Below are positions 35,279 through 44,663 of a stretch of DNA of 64,000 nt, one piece after another (within the stretch, counting starts at the first letter, position 1; each line of letters opens with the position of its first letter). The position numbers were made by a program, and so were the translations under genes. The notes beneath the pieces are model-generated. The model was not told the origin of the DNA. It did no database searches and worked only from the letters and a program-made list of their open reading frames with translations. The DNA is from Phymatolithon calcareum (Eukaryota; Rhodophyta; Florideophyceae; Hapalidiales): contig OZ345362.1 in the NCBI GenBank assembly GCA_977006965.1, forward strand, positions 310,001 to 374,000, written 5' to 3'.

Positions 35279-35845
35279 ATGACGGTACCGGACTTCATAC
35301 GAAGTATGATTGCGTCATTAAAATCTTTTCCTGCGCTGACCAGCGAAAAATTTGCTGATTGGGCTTTCGCTAAGCTGAGAAGAATTGGAAAACAAGAGAG
35401 CACAGTGACAGAGCCGATAGAGGCTTTTGGAATACTCGTCCTCAGGGAAAGAGTTGTGCTCAGCGGCAGGAGCAATTTTGGAGCACAAAAAGGCCAAAGA
35501 ACTATCTCACCGCCCCTTCTTCTTCAACGACTGGTAAGTCTCTTGCCGAATACCTCCAGTGAATTTCATTCCGTGCACAATCAAGTGAAACATGTTGTCT
35601 GCGCAGCACTGGCGGCCGATTCTGCCGATGCCATAACTGACCACAAAAAGCGCACTGTGCCTCCGTCGGACCTGATTTGCGTCCATGAGTCTATATCCTA
35701 TTGGCAATTGGAGTGGAGGTCACTAGCCGTAGAACGGTTGAGAGACACAGCACTACGCGAGTGGAAGAAGTGCGAAAATACTGCACCTTCAACAAGTGCG
35801 ACTATAGTTCATAGAGTCATCAAACTCTTGTGGCAGTTTGCGTGA
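35279..35845 (+). CDS. Conserved-looking 188-aa protein, function unknown
   Basis: ATG at 35279, TGA at 35843-35845, no internal breaks. Helical, mildly basic, with a Trp-rich C-terminal third (SYWQLEWRSLAVERLRD; IKLLWQFA at the end). I recognise no family. It sits downstream of the helicase on the same strand, 1.67 kb away, and convergent with the H3-tail gene. A small accessory factor of the element is possible; a chance frame is not excluded, but 188 codons with ordinary composition in this AT-rich region argues for a gene. Confidence 0.55.
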   Translation: MTVPDFIRSMIASLKSFPALTSEKFADWAFAKLRRIGKQESTVTEPIEAFGILVLRERVVLSGRSNFGAQKGQRTISPPLLLQRLVSLLPNTSSEFHSVHNQVKHVVCAALAADSADAITDHKKRTVPPSDLICVHESISYWQLEWRSLAVERLRDTALREWKKCENTAPSTSATIVHRVIKLLWQFA

Positions 35846-36296
35846 TTGTTAGATGAATTTTATTCTCTAGTGCCCATGCAGAGGGGCAGCAGCACATGAC
35901 GCAGCGAAGGTATGGTCAAGTGCTGTTCGACCAACTCATCAATAACACATTTGCCACACGCATTACTCGTCGACTTTAAGTGGCTAAAGAACGTATATTT
36001 GCATTTGGGAGCTGTGTTAGAACCCTTTTCACTCCCAAGAAAAAGAAATAGACGGCTTAGAATATCATGGTGACTAATTGTACTGTTCAAAACAACTGCA
36101 TATTTGTGAGATTCAAGACGTCGACTCTCTTGTGCTCATACTGCAATAGGCGCGAAAGTGCCACACTATATGTTTGTGGCGCTTCTATTGGCAGTAACTG
36201 TTTCGCTAAGCACGTTTAAGACACCTATGAGCTTGAAGATTTTGACAAGCCTGAGGGTGAGTAGCTTTCGTTTCGAAAAATTAAGCACCGAACAGT

Positions 36297-36302
36297 TTTA
36301 TT
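36297..36302 (-). terminator. Poly(A) signal of the H3-tail gene
   Basis: TTTATT on the plus strand, AATAAA on the gene strand, about 143 bases beyond the TGA stop at 36447-36445. Confidence 0.5.
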
Positions 36303-36444
36303 CCCACAGAAATCAAGAATTCACACATTTCCAAGACTACTACAACAATTAAAGAACAATTCTCTACGTGTCTCTCTCACTATTCCCACGAACTGATGAA
36401 GCTGTGCGCAACACGACTAAACGTTCTTGCACAAGACCAGTCTA

Positions 36445-37743
36445 TCAGACATTTGAATCTACTTTTTGCCTCTTTGCGTCACGATCTCTACGACGCCTCC
36501 TCTGCCTTTTTGAGAGAGTTCTTGGTGCTTCAATGCGATCTGCAAGCGACAAACGCACCATCTTCCGTACAAAAAGTCTACGTATCACCGATCCATCGCC
36601 CACACAGCATTCCAGAGCTTGTCGGGAAAGTCGCAGCGGATATCTCTCCATACTGTCGTAGATCAGACGCGCTTCTGTATCAACGCAAACAAGATGGTTA
36701 ACGTCCCTGGTTCCGATGAGGTGCACAAGAAAAATTCCTCGACAACTGTTCACTACGAAATCTGCATCATACGAAGATTCCACTGCACCGTGGCGCAGCA
36801 GATGGTATGTCCGAACTTCTGACTCCACCCATTTCGAGAGATCTTTCAAACCTCGTACAGAGGGCACAGACTTCACTATTGCCACTTTTTTTGCCAGTTC
36901 TTCGTCTTCATGAGCAAATATTGCATTCGCGACGGCACTGAGAGGACATTCGAATCCGTTGTTGACAGCCAGAATTCGCTTTTCGCGAGCGTAGTGGCTC
37001 TGTGCCACGGTTGACTTAGGCCTCCAACCCGGGCCTTCTATAATATACGCTCTTCCCGGACGAGACGTACACCATCTGTCAAGATCATCTAGCCTTTTGT
37101 GTAGTGGCACAGATGCTCGCAAATCGACTTGTTTCTTGTCCCTGGTTCGATTTTCACCCGAGTTCGTCACCACGCAGATTTTCGAAGTGAAAAACAAAAT
37201 CAAGTGCCAATTGTTGGACTCGCGGCTTGCGCCATAGTAGCAATCGGGTTCCAGATCATGATAACAAAGGTTATTTGGTAGCGCGATATATGAATAGTAT
37301 CGAGATGGATTATAGAACACCTTATCCACTTGCACAAGCATGTCCATCCCATTCTCTGCCGTCAGTGTGCCTTTTTCTTCGTGCACAAGCGCTTCGGTTA
37401 GGCCCCAGCGGAATGCGGTTGCGGCATCCAGATTCCTTCGCGGCCTGTCTTTGCACCAATCGTAAACACTTTTTCCGAACCACTTCTCGATTGAGGCATT
37501 ATTGTTGGTTATCTCGTTCTTGTACGCCCTTCCGTCAGCATTCAATCGCAAAAGATACCAAAGCTCCTGACCGTTGGCCTTGCGTCCCATATAACAGAGA
37601 TGCTGAAAATCTCGCCCAGCATCCGGGCCCGCGATCATCAACGACTCCGATGTCTGTGGTGTACGGCGGGCGGCTTTCAACGTCTCTCGTCTCGGTGCCT
37701 TTCCTCCGGTGCTTATTCGCGCAACTTGTTTCGTTCGCACCAT
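36445..37743 (-). CDS. Histone H3-tail mimic fused to a probable papain-fold cysteine protease, 432 aa
   Basis: The protein begins M-VRTKQVARISTGGKAPR, matching the H3 tail (positions 1-17 after Met removal) at 14 of 17 residues, then continues RETLKAARRT where H3 has K18-S28, with one residue less. Lys4, Ser10, Lys14 and Arg17 equivalents are kept; Lys9 is Ile, Lys27 is Arg. It is not a histone: there is no histone fold behind it. Residues 45-250 are an unrecognised globular part. Residues 258-395 have the layout of a papain-like cysteine protease in the order Cys-His-Asp: NNGFECPLSAVANAI (Cys266), NHLVCVDTEARLIYDSM (His350, Asp355/Asp363). A Josephin- or C39-like deubiquitinase or peptidase is possible; an Ulp1 order (His-Asp-Cys) is not seen. 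The C-terminus KRQRRRRRDRDAKRQK is a strong nuclear localisation signal. ATG 37743 is fixed by the mimic itself. Convergent with the 188-aa gene; own poly(A) signal. Mimicry is seen; the protease is inference. Confidence 0.88.
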   Translation of the reverse strand: MVRTKQVARISTGGKAPRRETLKAARRTPQTSESLMIAGPDAGRDFQHLCYMGRKANGQELWYLLRLNADGRAYKNEITNNNASIEKWFGKSVYDWCKDRPRRNLDAATAFRWGLTEALVHEEKGTLTAENGMDMLVQVDKVFYNPSRYYSYIALPNNLCYHDLEPDCYYGASRESNNWHLILFFTSKICVVTNSGENRTRDKKQVDLRASVPLHKRLDDLDRWCTSRPGRAYIIEGPGWRPKSTVAQSHYAREKRILAVNNGFECPLSAVANAIFAHEDEELAKKVAIVKSVPSVRGLKDLSKWVESEVRTYHLLRHGAVESSYDADFVVNSCRGIFLVHLIGTRDVNHLVCVDTEARLIYDSMERYPLRLSRQALECCVGDGSVIRRLFVRKMVRLSLADRIEAPRTLSKRQRRRRRDRDAKRQKVDSNV

Positions 37744-38543
37744 TTTTTCGGACGTTTTCGACTAGATGCACTGCACTGGCTGCCGTGTAGCAGGTGGTTT
37801 GATGCACACGCCCTTTCTGCCCCACTGGAGAAGCAATTAAGCAACTTATTCCGCGGAGCAGTAACAGCAGGCAATCAGCAACCCCCTTCCTGTGCTACGC
37901 ACGCTAGACGCTCGCCTTGGTCGGTTCACCGACCTCACCGCACCGCCAACGTGTGAGTTTCCTTGTGTTCCTCCGGTTTCCGCCGGGAGATCACTTCTGA
38001 GTTCTCAAATACCAAAATTTGTGATCCCGTCGCAACTCATATGTCCTCACGTGGCAAAATGTGTAATTTTTTAAATTGTTGTGCCAATGACTGACTAGAG
38101 GCTGCAATTATCAATATCTTGTCATACGGCACTAAATTTCGCTGACGACACCTGTCCATACTCCAAAAACCGCTCTACGTTAATGATTACTCGTCAACGT
38201 CGTCTGCATGCGCAGACGAAACTACGGAAACTTCTTCTTCCCATACGTTTCCTCAAGGAGTGGGGACCAAATGCCCAAGTTAAAGCATTTCGATGAAACA
38301 TCTCCGGAGTTACCTCCGACGCGACACACATCACCGACAAAATTGAGCACACCAACCGTCCTCACTGGTGGATCATCTCCAATAACTTTACTATGCGGGT
38401 TGCCATCAACTGTGCCTTCCATTTACTCTCTAACAGCGCACAAGAAACGTGTTCTTTACAATGGTAACCGAACTGATAGCCTTGCGGTTCAAACGAGAAA
38501 ACCCTACAACGGCTCCGTCGAAAAGCATTTGGGGCGTATCTTT
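37744..38543. other. Upstream region of the H3-tail gene
   Basis: No coding frame that I trust (plus frames 37600-37956 and 38208-38546 largely shadow the gene or lack motifs). It should contain the promoter; no TATA or initiator could be identified with confidence. Confidence 0.35.
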
Positions 38544-38660
38544 TAGGATAAATCGAGCTCTCCATACACGGTGCTCGAACAACAAGTTGCCAAGTCATTG
38601 AATCTCAACGATGACGTAACTGCTGATCCAGCACCTATGGAAAATTAAACTCTCCAAATA
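38544..38660 (+). repeat. Single unit of the TTAAATCGAGCTCTCC repeat family
   Basis: AGGATAAATCGAGCTCTCCA at 38547-38566 is the unit-3 variant of the 27-28 kb arrays, followed by AACAAGTTGCCAAGTCATTG. A worn second unit may follow at about 38640. Confidence 0.8.
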
Positions 38661-38689
38661 AAGCCACCAAATTCCAGAACTTCTCTTCA

Positions 38690-40090
38690 CGGTTATGACA
38701 GCACCACGTACCGAACACAGAAGGTCATGCTTTTCAACAGCAACACAGTCGTTGCGAATAATATCCGACGCTTTTTTTCATAAGTGTTCCACAACTAGGG
38801 TATTCTGACAATTCAGTTTTCGAAGCACCGCAGCCACATATCAGAAATCCTGTCTTCCGTTTACACAAGTGTTCGTCTGCATCAGCTTTTGTTACACTCC
38901 CGAGGTTCGCACTCCAGCTGGAGTTTCGTTTCAGACACAGTTTCTATGTCGGCCACTTGCAGCTCGTTCGGCATTAATTTCAAGTTGAAATATGAAGACG
39001 CAACGAAGGAAGTTGAATATTTGAAATAGTGCAACATTGAGGAAACGGTGCTTGACACAAATACCGCCCAGTATGCATAACGAAAGTACTGTAAGAGGAA
39101 ACTCGATTCTGTGCTTCACACACATACCACACAATGGAACTTGAAATTGTGCTTGACACGAATGGGCATGCCATATACAGCAAAATGGTGTTCGACACCT
39201 CATTCCAGAAATTCTCTTCACCGTTATGACAGCACCACGTACCGAACACAGAAGGTCATGCTTTTCAACAGCAACACAGTCGTTGCGAATAATATCTGAC
39301 GCTTTTTTTCATAAGTGTTCCACAACTAGGGTATTCTGACAATTCAGTTTTCGAAGCACCGCAGCCACAAATCAGAAATCCTGGCTTCCGTTCACACAAG
39401 TGTTCGTCTGCATCAGCTGTTGTTACACTCCCGAGGTTCGCACTCCAGCTGGAGTTTCGTTTCAGACACAGTTTCTATGTCGGCCACTTGCAGCTCGTTC
39501 GGCATTAATTTCAAGTTGAAATATGAAGACGCAACGAAGGAAGCTGAATATTTGAAATAGTGCAACATTGAGGAAACGGTGCTTGACACAAATACCGCCC
39601 AGTATGCATAACGAAAGTACTGTAAGAGGAAACTCGATTCTGTGCTTCACACACATACCACACAATGGAACTTGAAATTGTGCTTGACAAGAATGGGCAT
39701 GCCATATACAGCAAAATGGTGTTCGGTACCTCATTCCAGAAATTCTCTTCACGGTTATGAAAGCCCCACGTACCGAACACGGAAGGTCATGCTTTTCAAC
39801 AGCAACACAGTCGTTGCGAATAATATCTGACGCTTTTTTTCATAAGTGTTCCACAACTAGGGTATTCTGACAACTCAGTTTTCGACGCACGGCAGCCAGA
39901 AATCAAGACTCCGCCCTTCTCTTTGTACCAAATTTCGTCTGCATCAACTGTTCTTACACTCTCGAGATTCGCACTGCAACAGGAATCTCGTTTCCGACAC
40001 TGTTGCTATGTCGGCCACTTGGATCTTTTTCGACATCTAGTTCAGGTGGGAAACCGAGGAGGCCACGAAAATGTCAATTACTCTGAAATG
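38690..40090. repeat. Tandem 531-bp repeat, about 2.6 units
   Basis: The landmark CACGTACCGAACACAGAAGG recurs at about 38703 and 39234, and with one change at about 39766, giving a 531-bp period with near-identical units. The same unit, more diverged, forms 900-1250 and 57190-59040. Each unit includes a few of the TGCTTGACAC short repeats. Apparent ORFs of 89-96 codons here repeat with the unit and are not genes. Confidence 0.88.
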
Positions 40091-40133
40091 GTGCTCAGCT
40101 GAAGTACTTCGAAACTGGTCATGAAACCAATAC

Positions 40134-40886
40134 ATGGGAAACAGTGCTTCTCGCCAGTACTGCCCATTGTACATGGCACAATTACTGGGAAATATTGTTC
40201 GTCACTTCAGTCTAGAACTCCATCATGAAGGTTTTCCCGTGCTTTACGAACAGCGCATGAAACGTTTGAATTTTAATGAGGAAAACTCCGCTCGTTGCCA
40301 GTTGATATATCTCTTCTGTTTCCAGCAACCTACTTTCTTCGTTTTGTCATTTGAGAAGCTATTTACACATTTTCGCTACTGCAAATTGAGCAAAAACTAT
40401 TGCCGCTACCAGTGGACGCCGATCGGCCAGCGAAAACAGCGTTGGCTGAAGCTCATCATGTTCGACGTGTGTTGTAATGGGTTGGTGTTGCGCACGGGTG
40501 ACGACGCATTGAGGCGAACAGTGGCAGCATTGATGTCTCCGATCGGTCAGATGGCGCTCCAGAAAGTCGGTTGGGAATTCGATGACCAAGGAAACTTGGA
40601 AAACATGTGGCAAAAAGTGACGGTCCTTCTTCGTGATATGAAGTGCTTGAGCGAAATGGTTGTCTCAATAACCGATCTTGCAGAGCACGGGAAGGTGCAT
40701 CTGGCCAAGGAGGTTTACGAGCTCATCTACTTCACGCAGCACCGACTATTGCACCACGTGGTGGTAGACTCACCGCGTGTCAGGAGAGGGGCCACTGAGG
40801 ATGCAGTTAGATATTTATATATATATATGAAATCGGCCTCAGGGGTCATTCTGATTTCTTTGCTTGCCAAGTACCGTAATTGGTAG
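40134..40886 (+). pseudogene. Duplicate of the 3' end of the 743-aa gene
   Basis: From about 40387 the sequence matches 54515-55020, including the peptide SPIGQMALQKVGWEFDDQGN. A deletion of about 31 bases relative to the 743-aa gene just before VLRTGDDAL brings an upstream out-of-frame stretch into the right frame, producing a chimeric 250-codon frame whose first 85 codons come from unrelated DNA. It lacks the TAG of the parent (TCA instead) and runs on into the inserted transposon end at 40872. Confidence 0.75.
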
Positions 40887-41723
40887 AGTTTTGTACCCCC
40901 CTGCATAGAAATATTTCAAAATCAATGTTTAGGAAAATCGCTTTTCAGAATAGTCCTGTGCCCTCCGGCCATATAGCACCGAGATCATGATTTTTAGTAT
41001 TACTTTTCTCGATGGAAATCACGGCTCTGCAAATAGAAGACAATCTAAAAATTCCCGCTCAAGTGATATTACAGTACCGCTGAAAATATTGGGAAACAAG
41101 ATTCAAAAGTTTCAACTTTAATTAATGACGTCAAGCAATAAATTCTACTACAGGCAATTTAGCAAGTGCAGAGTACTTATATTATGTTATGTACAGTAAA
41201 CAATGCATTTTTTAATAAGTAGCAGTATATAGTTCCGGAATACTGCCAATCCGTTCAGAAGTAACCAAAGAACACCTCGCTTCCACGATGCGGACCAACA
41301 AATTCATCATCCGGAAAAAGCGCAAAATTCTTCAGTATGGGGACAGCAAGGCATTTCAACGTTCAGCCATCCCAAATTCGCAGGTGGCGAAAAAATATCG
41401 AAAATTTAAAGAAAGTCTACGAGAAGAGGCCCACTGCACTCTCAATGCACCGTGGCGGTGTGTCCGAAAACGAGGAGTTCGAAAAGCAGATCTATGATTA
41501 GGTGCGAGAACAGCGCGATAAGGAGCTCGCCGTATGAACTGAAGCAATAGTAATTTTTACAATGAGTAAATTTTTGCAATATATTTGGACTCGTTTTACG
41601 AAAAATTATGTGTAAGCAAAATGGCTCCACAATAATTTTTGCGAGTACTACGTTTTTAGCTCCACCGAGCTTGTCCAACCCGTACTCCCGAACAGGGGGT
41701 ACAGGACTCTACCAATTACGGTA
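40872..41723. mobile_element. pogo/CENP-B-like DNA transposon remnant, 848 bp with TA target duplication
   Basis: TIRs of about 27 bp: CCGTAATTGGTAGAGTTTTG then TACCCCC on the left (40874-40900), and GGGGGTACAGGACTCTACCA then ATTACGG on the right (41695-41721), two mismatches. TA flanks both ends (40872-40873, 41722-41723). The paralogous segment at 55020-55037 lacks the insert and has a single TA at the matching place, so the ends are exact. Inside, the frame 41288-41497 and a shifted continuation read like the N-terminal DNA-binding part of a Tigger/pogo transposase (SQVAKKYRKFKESLREEA, then EFEKQIYD and REQRDKELAV, resembling the CENP-B HTH); the catalytic domain is absent. Non-autonomous. 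Confidence 0.85.
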
Positions 41724-41938
41724 TGATATTATGCGCAATGTGCAGGGGATAGCCAGAAGTACGGTGTGTCTTATGCCAGAGAGGTAAGATAGCGAAAGTG
41801 CCAAAAGTTTCCGGGTTGAACTTCTTGAACAAGGGCTAGAGATATTATTCAAACAGTCTGTAATGATTTGAGACGCGTCACCAGCAGCTCTGGCGCATTA
41901 CATCCAGGGTGCAACCAAGTAAACAAGGCACTTTGCCG

Positions 41939-42477
41939 CCCGGGTGATGATAGTAAATTATGACCAAAAACGCTTCCAATGTTACAGTTCACACTTTTCA
42001 AATATGAGCAGAGAAAAACCTTTGTCAGGTGCGCGCAGGCAGCGAAGAAAAGTCAAAATATTCGAAACTATGAAGCTGTTATGATACATTAATTTATTAC
42101 AAAAGTTTATTCAGATCTCCACTTCTCAAGGTCATGCACTTGACCAGTTATTCCAAAATAAACTAATTATTTTGAAAGCCAAAGTACCGACCGGCTCGCC
42201 GGGGACAACAAGTAGCTGGACTCTGAAAAATAGGATTTTTAATCGTTTGGCTTACTTGTCAAGGTCATGCTCCTGACCGACTGCTCCAAAAGGAACAAAT
42301 TATTTTGAAACGACCGATAGTGACCGGCTCATCTAGATCTTGCCTTCGAAAAATAGAGTGTTTTATAGAATTTTTATGATATGAGCGAGTCGGTGGGTAA
42401 GGGACCAGCTTGTCCTGGATTACAGCAAGGATATTCTAGCCAATAAAAGCGCTGTATTAAATTATCATCATTCGGCC
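41939..42477. mobile_element. MITE family M2, copy 1
   Basis: Ends CCCGGGTGATGATAGTAAAT and, inverted, ATTAAATTATCATCATTCGG. Interior with two diverged direct units around CAAGGTCATGCACTTGACC. Related copies at 46506-47038 and 55247-55784; copies 1 and 3 also share their left flank because that region is a segmental duplication. Confidence 0.75.
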
Positions 42478-42485
42478 GACAAGCA

Positions 42486-42609
42486 GGTTGTCGCCCTGTA
42501 GGATCGGTCCGCATATGGGCATTCGGCTCGGATATGAGACCTTGGCTTCACCTCGGTGCATATCCGTGGCCTCGTGCCCATATCCGGGCGTCTCAAGCGG
42601 GCGACAACC
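42486..42609. repeat. GC-rich palindromic element P, copy 1
   Basis: Begins GGTTGTCGCCCTGTAGGATC and ends GCGGGCGACAACC, with an internal GCATATGGGC/GCCCATATCC pair and an AGACCTTGGCTTCACCTCGG centre. 124 bp of near-hairpin DNA next to each M2 right end. Confidence 0.8.
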
Positions 42610-42666
42610 CCTACTTGTACCCAATTGAAGCGCTGCATTAAATTATCGTCACCGGGCAGACAAGCA

Positions 42667-42789
42667 GGTTGTCGCCCGGTAGGATCAGTCCGCATATTGT
42701 CACTCGGCTCGGAAACTAGACCTCGGCTTCGCCTCGGTGTATATCCGTGGCCTCGTGCCATATTCGGACCTCTCCATAGAGCGACAACC
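42667..42789. repeat. GC-rich palindromic element P, copy 2
   Basis: Same structure (GGTTGTCGCCCGGTAGGATC to GAGCGACAACC), preceded by only the last 40 or so bases of an M2 element, so M2-end plus P is duplicated in tandem here. Confidence 0.8.
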
Positions 42790-42915
42790 ACGACGTGACA
42801 TTTGGCAGCGACGGACGTTAATTCTTATTTTTAAAAGGGTTGACACCAATCTAGAGCCTGCAATGCATGAACCGCTTGCAAAAGACGCAGCTACAGTTTC
42901 ATTTTAGAGATTCCT

Positions 42916-42921
42916 TTATTA
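42916..42921 (-). terminator. Poly(A) signal of the recombinase gene
   Basis: AATAAA on the gene strand, 2 bases after the TAG stop (42926-42924). Very compact 3' end. Confidence 0.6.
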
Positions 42922-42923
42922 AT

Positions 42924-44663
42924 CTAAAGAGTAAACAACTCATGCTTGTTTGGTGGATCAATTGTTTCGCAAATATCCTCGTCCGATGAGCTTATTTCCA
43001 CATTCATTTCTTCATCTTCTCGGTTTTCATCACCATATTCTATGTTCTGAACGAGGTTTGCAAGCCTTGATGCAGCTTCCATCGAATTCTCCCTCGTGCA
43101 AGCCCTGTACGTTTGCTTGATCATTTCTTGGCTGGTGTTCATGATTTTGGCAAGAAAGACGAGGAAAGAGTCTTCGTTCATCTCCTTAAACATTTTTCCT
43201 CTTTGGTACATTGTGATCGCCATCGTTGCATAACTTGACCGAATATTCATCATGGTGAGAGACGCGAGCTCAGGATCCGAGTTCCTTAAAAAGCATCGCA
43301 CCGTGGATAAGATAGAACACTCTTTCAAAGCCCTTGGGTAACGTGTGTCAATTAGCAGTGGAAGAATTTCACTTCGAGAATTCACAATGAGGTAAGGACG
43401 TATGTACTCAGCATGAAATGCTAGGAATGAAAAGACAGCCCCGGGGAATAAAACTTCCGGAAAATCAGTATCTCTTGTTCGCTTTTCTCGAAGAGTCGGC
43501 AAGGAAAAGCAACCGTCGCGTTTCACTGTTTTGCTGAGTGCTCTTATCTGGGACATAGGAGGGCACTGCACTTGACATTACGCTTGTGAGCGCTGGCCAC
43601 CGCCGTTGAGAACCAAAAATGAGATGAAATTAATATTCCACTTTTGCAAAACCTTGGGCTTCTTTTCAAAGTACCTGTACAGCAATTTCCTTCGATTACT
43701 TTCTGGAGCACATTTCACCATATTTGTAAATGATTGCCGAAGTCCAATTAGCTTGTTGCTTGCAATTGTCGACAAAGCGCCAAAGTCCGCTGGAAGCAGG
43801 ACGTTGTTAAGTCTTGACCGTACGAAGTGACTCTTTGCAATTGCTGACTTCTTGCGTGATTCCCTTTTGCAGCTTGCCACAGTACCACGTAGAAAGTCTG
43901 CGATACTCGCAGATATTTTTTCTTGCACAACGTCTCGAGTTGACACAAAAAAGCTTTCTGAGTGGTCAAAGAATTTAACAAGTTGGGCTGCCTTGTACGC
44001 GACTGTTGATACGGCATTATTAGATTTAAAGTGTCCAATAAAAACTTTAACAGCGTCTCGATGGTTCGCCGCGCGAAATAAACTTCCCTCTCTCCACAGA
44101 GATTTGAAGGACGCCTTGCTGATCTTTCCTGACGCAACAAGGAACCGAATCAGCTGACCAACAACTGATTTAAGTCCCTTGTACATGGCAGGCTCATGAC
44201 CAAGTTGTCCGTGTGCTTCAAAATTCTGGCTATAGATTGCCTTTAGATCGAGTAAGCACTTGTGGCTTTCTTGTACACCGCAGTAAATCTGCTTTTCCTC
44301 GACATTCAGAAAGCATGCAGATTCCTCAGAAAAGAAAAGCTTCGGAAGAGTCTGAATGACTATATCCCAAGCGTCCTTTACGTGATCACTCCTTTCTTCT
44401 TCAGACGAAGATGAATCGACAGCTTCGAGACGACGAGCTTTGTGTCTTTTGGAACGAGAAAGTCGAGTTCGGAGACGTTTCTTTTGATTTCTTTCAACGG
44501 CGCTAAAATTGAGAGGAAATTGAGGAAACCCAAGCCCGCTGCCGTCATCACTGTCGCCGTCAGTACTTGACGACGCGGACACTTCAAAATCTTGCAATTC
44601 TTCAGCTTTCCTTAACTTGGAAGTTTGCCTTCGTCTTTTCCGTGAACGTCTTATCTTCGGCAT
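42924..44663 (-). CDS. Tyrosine recombinase, one in-frame TAA beside box I
   Basis: ATG 44663 opens MPKIRRSRKRRRQ, a nuclear localisation signal, then an acidic Ser/Asp stretch. The frame runs 361 codons to TAA (43580-43578) and resumes in the same frame for 217 codons to TAG at 42924. Both halves make one tyrosine recombinase. A helical core-binding part lies at about 100-300. Box I Arg358 sits in NGGGQRSQ directly before the stop. Then come the beta-hairpin Lys394 (EKRTRD), box II Arg475 (MNIRSSYAT, where the usual His is Met), Asn509 (LAKIMNTS, where His or Trp is usual) and the nucleophile Tyr519 (QTYRAC), followed by an acidic tail. The TAA may replace a Tyr codon. A 66-nt intron (GT...CAG, divisible by three) spanning the stop is conceivable but would delete box I. 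Either a recently killed gene or a readthrough gene. The family resembles Crypton-type recombinases; closer placement needs a search. Confidence 0.78.

Noticed and set aside
36445-37743. A divergent histone H3 gene
   Set aside because: Similarity stops at about residue 28; no alpha-N helix or histone fold follows, and the protein is three times the length of H3.
36445-37743. Ulp1-type SUMO protease in the H3-tail protein
   Set aside because: Ulp1 enzymes have the order His-Asp-Cys; here the only suitable Cys precedes His and Asp.
38931-39830. Paired 89-96-codon frames as duplicate genes
   Set aside because: They recur exactly with the 531-bp satellite period and have no domain; they follow from the repeat.
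17702-43580. TAA read as a sense codon (for example Tyr) because the recombinase and the L1 reverse transcriptase each have in-frame TAA
   Set aside because: The intact 1490-, 743-, 432- and 188-codon genes contain no in-frame TAA, and the L1 is dead by frameshift as well. Nonsense mutation is the simpler account, although all three codons could come from Tyr or similar.
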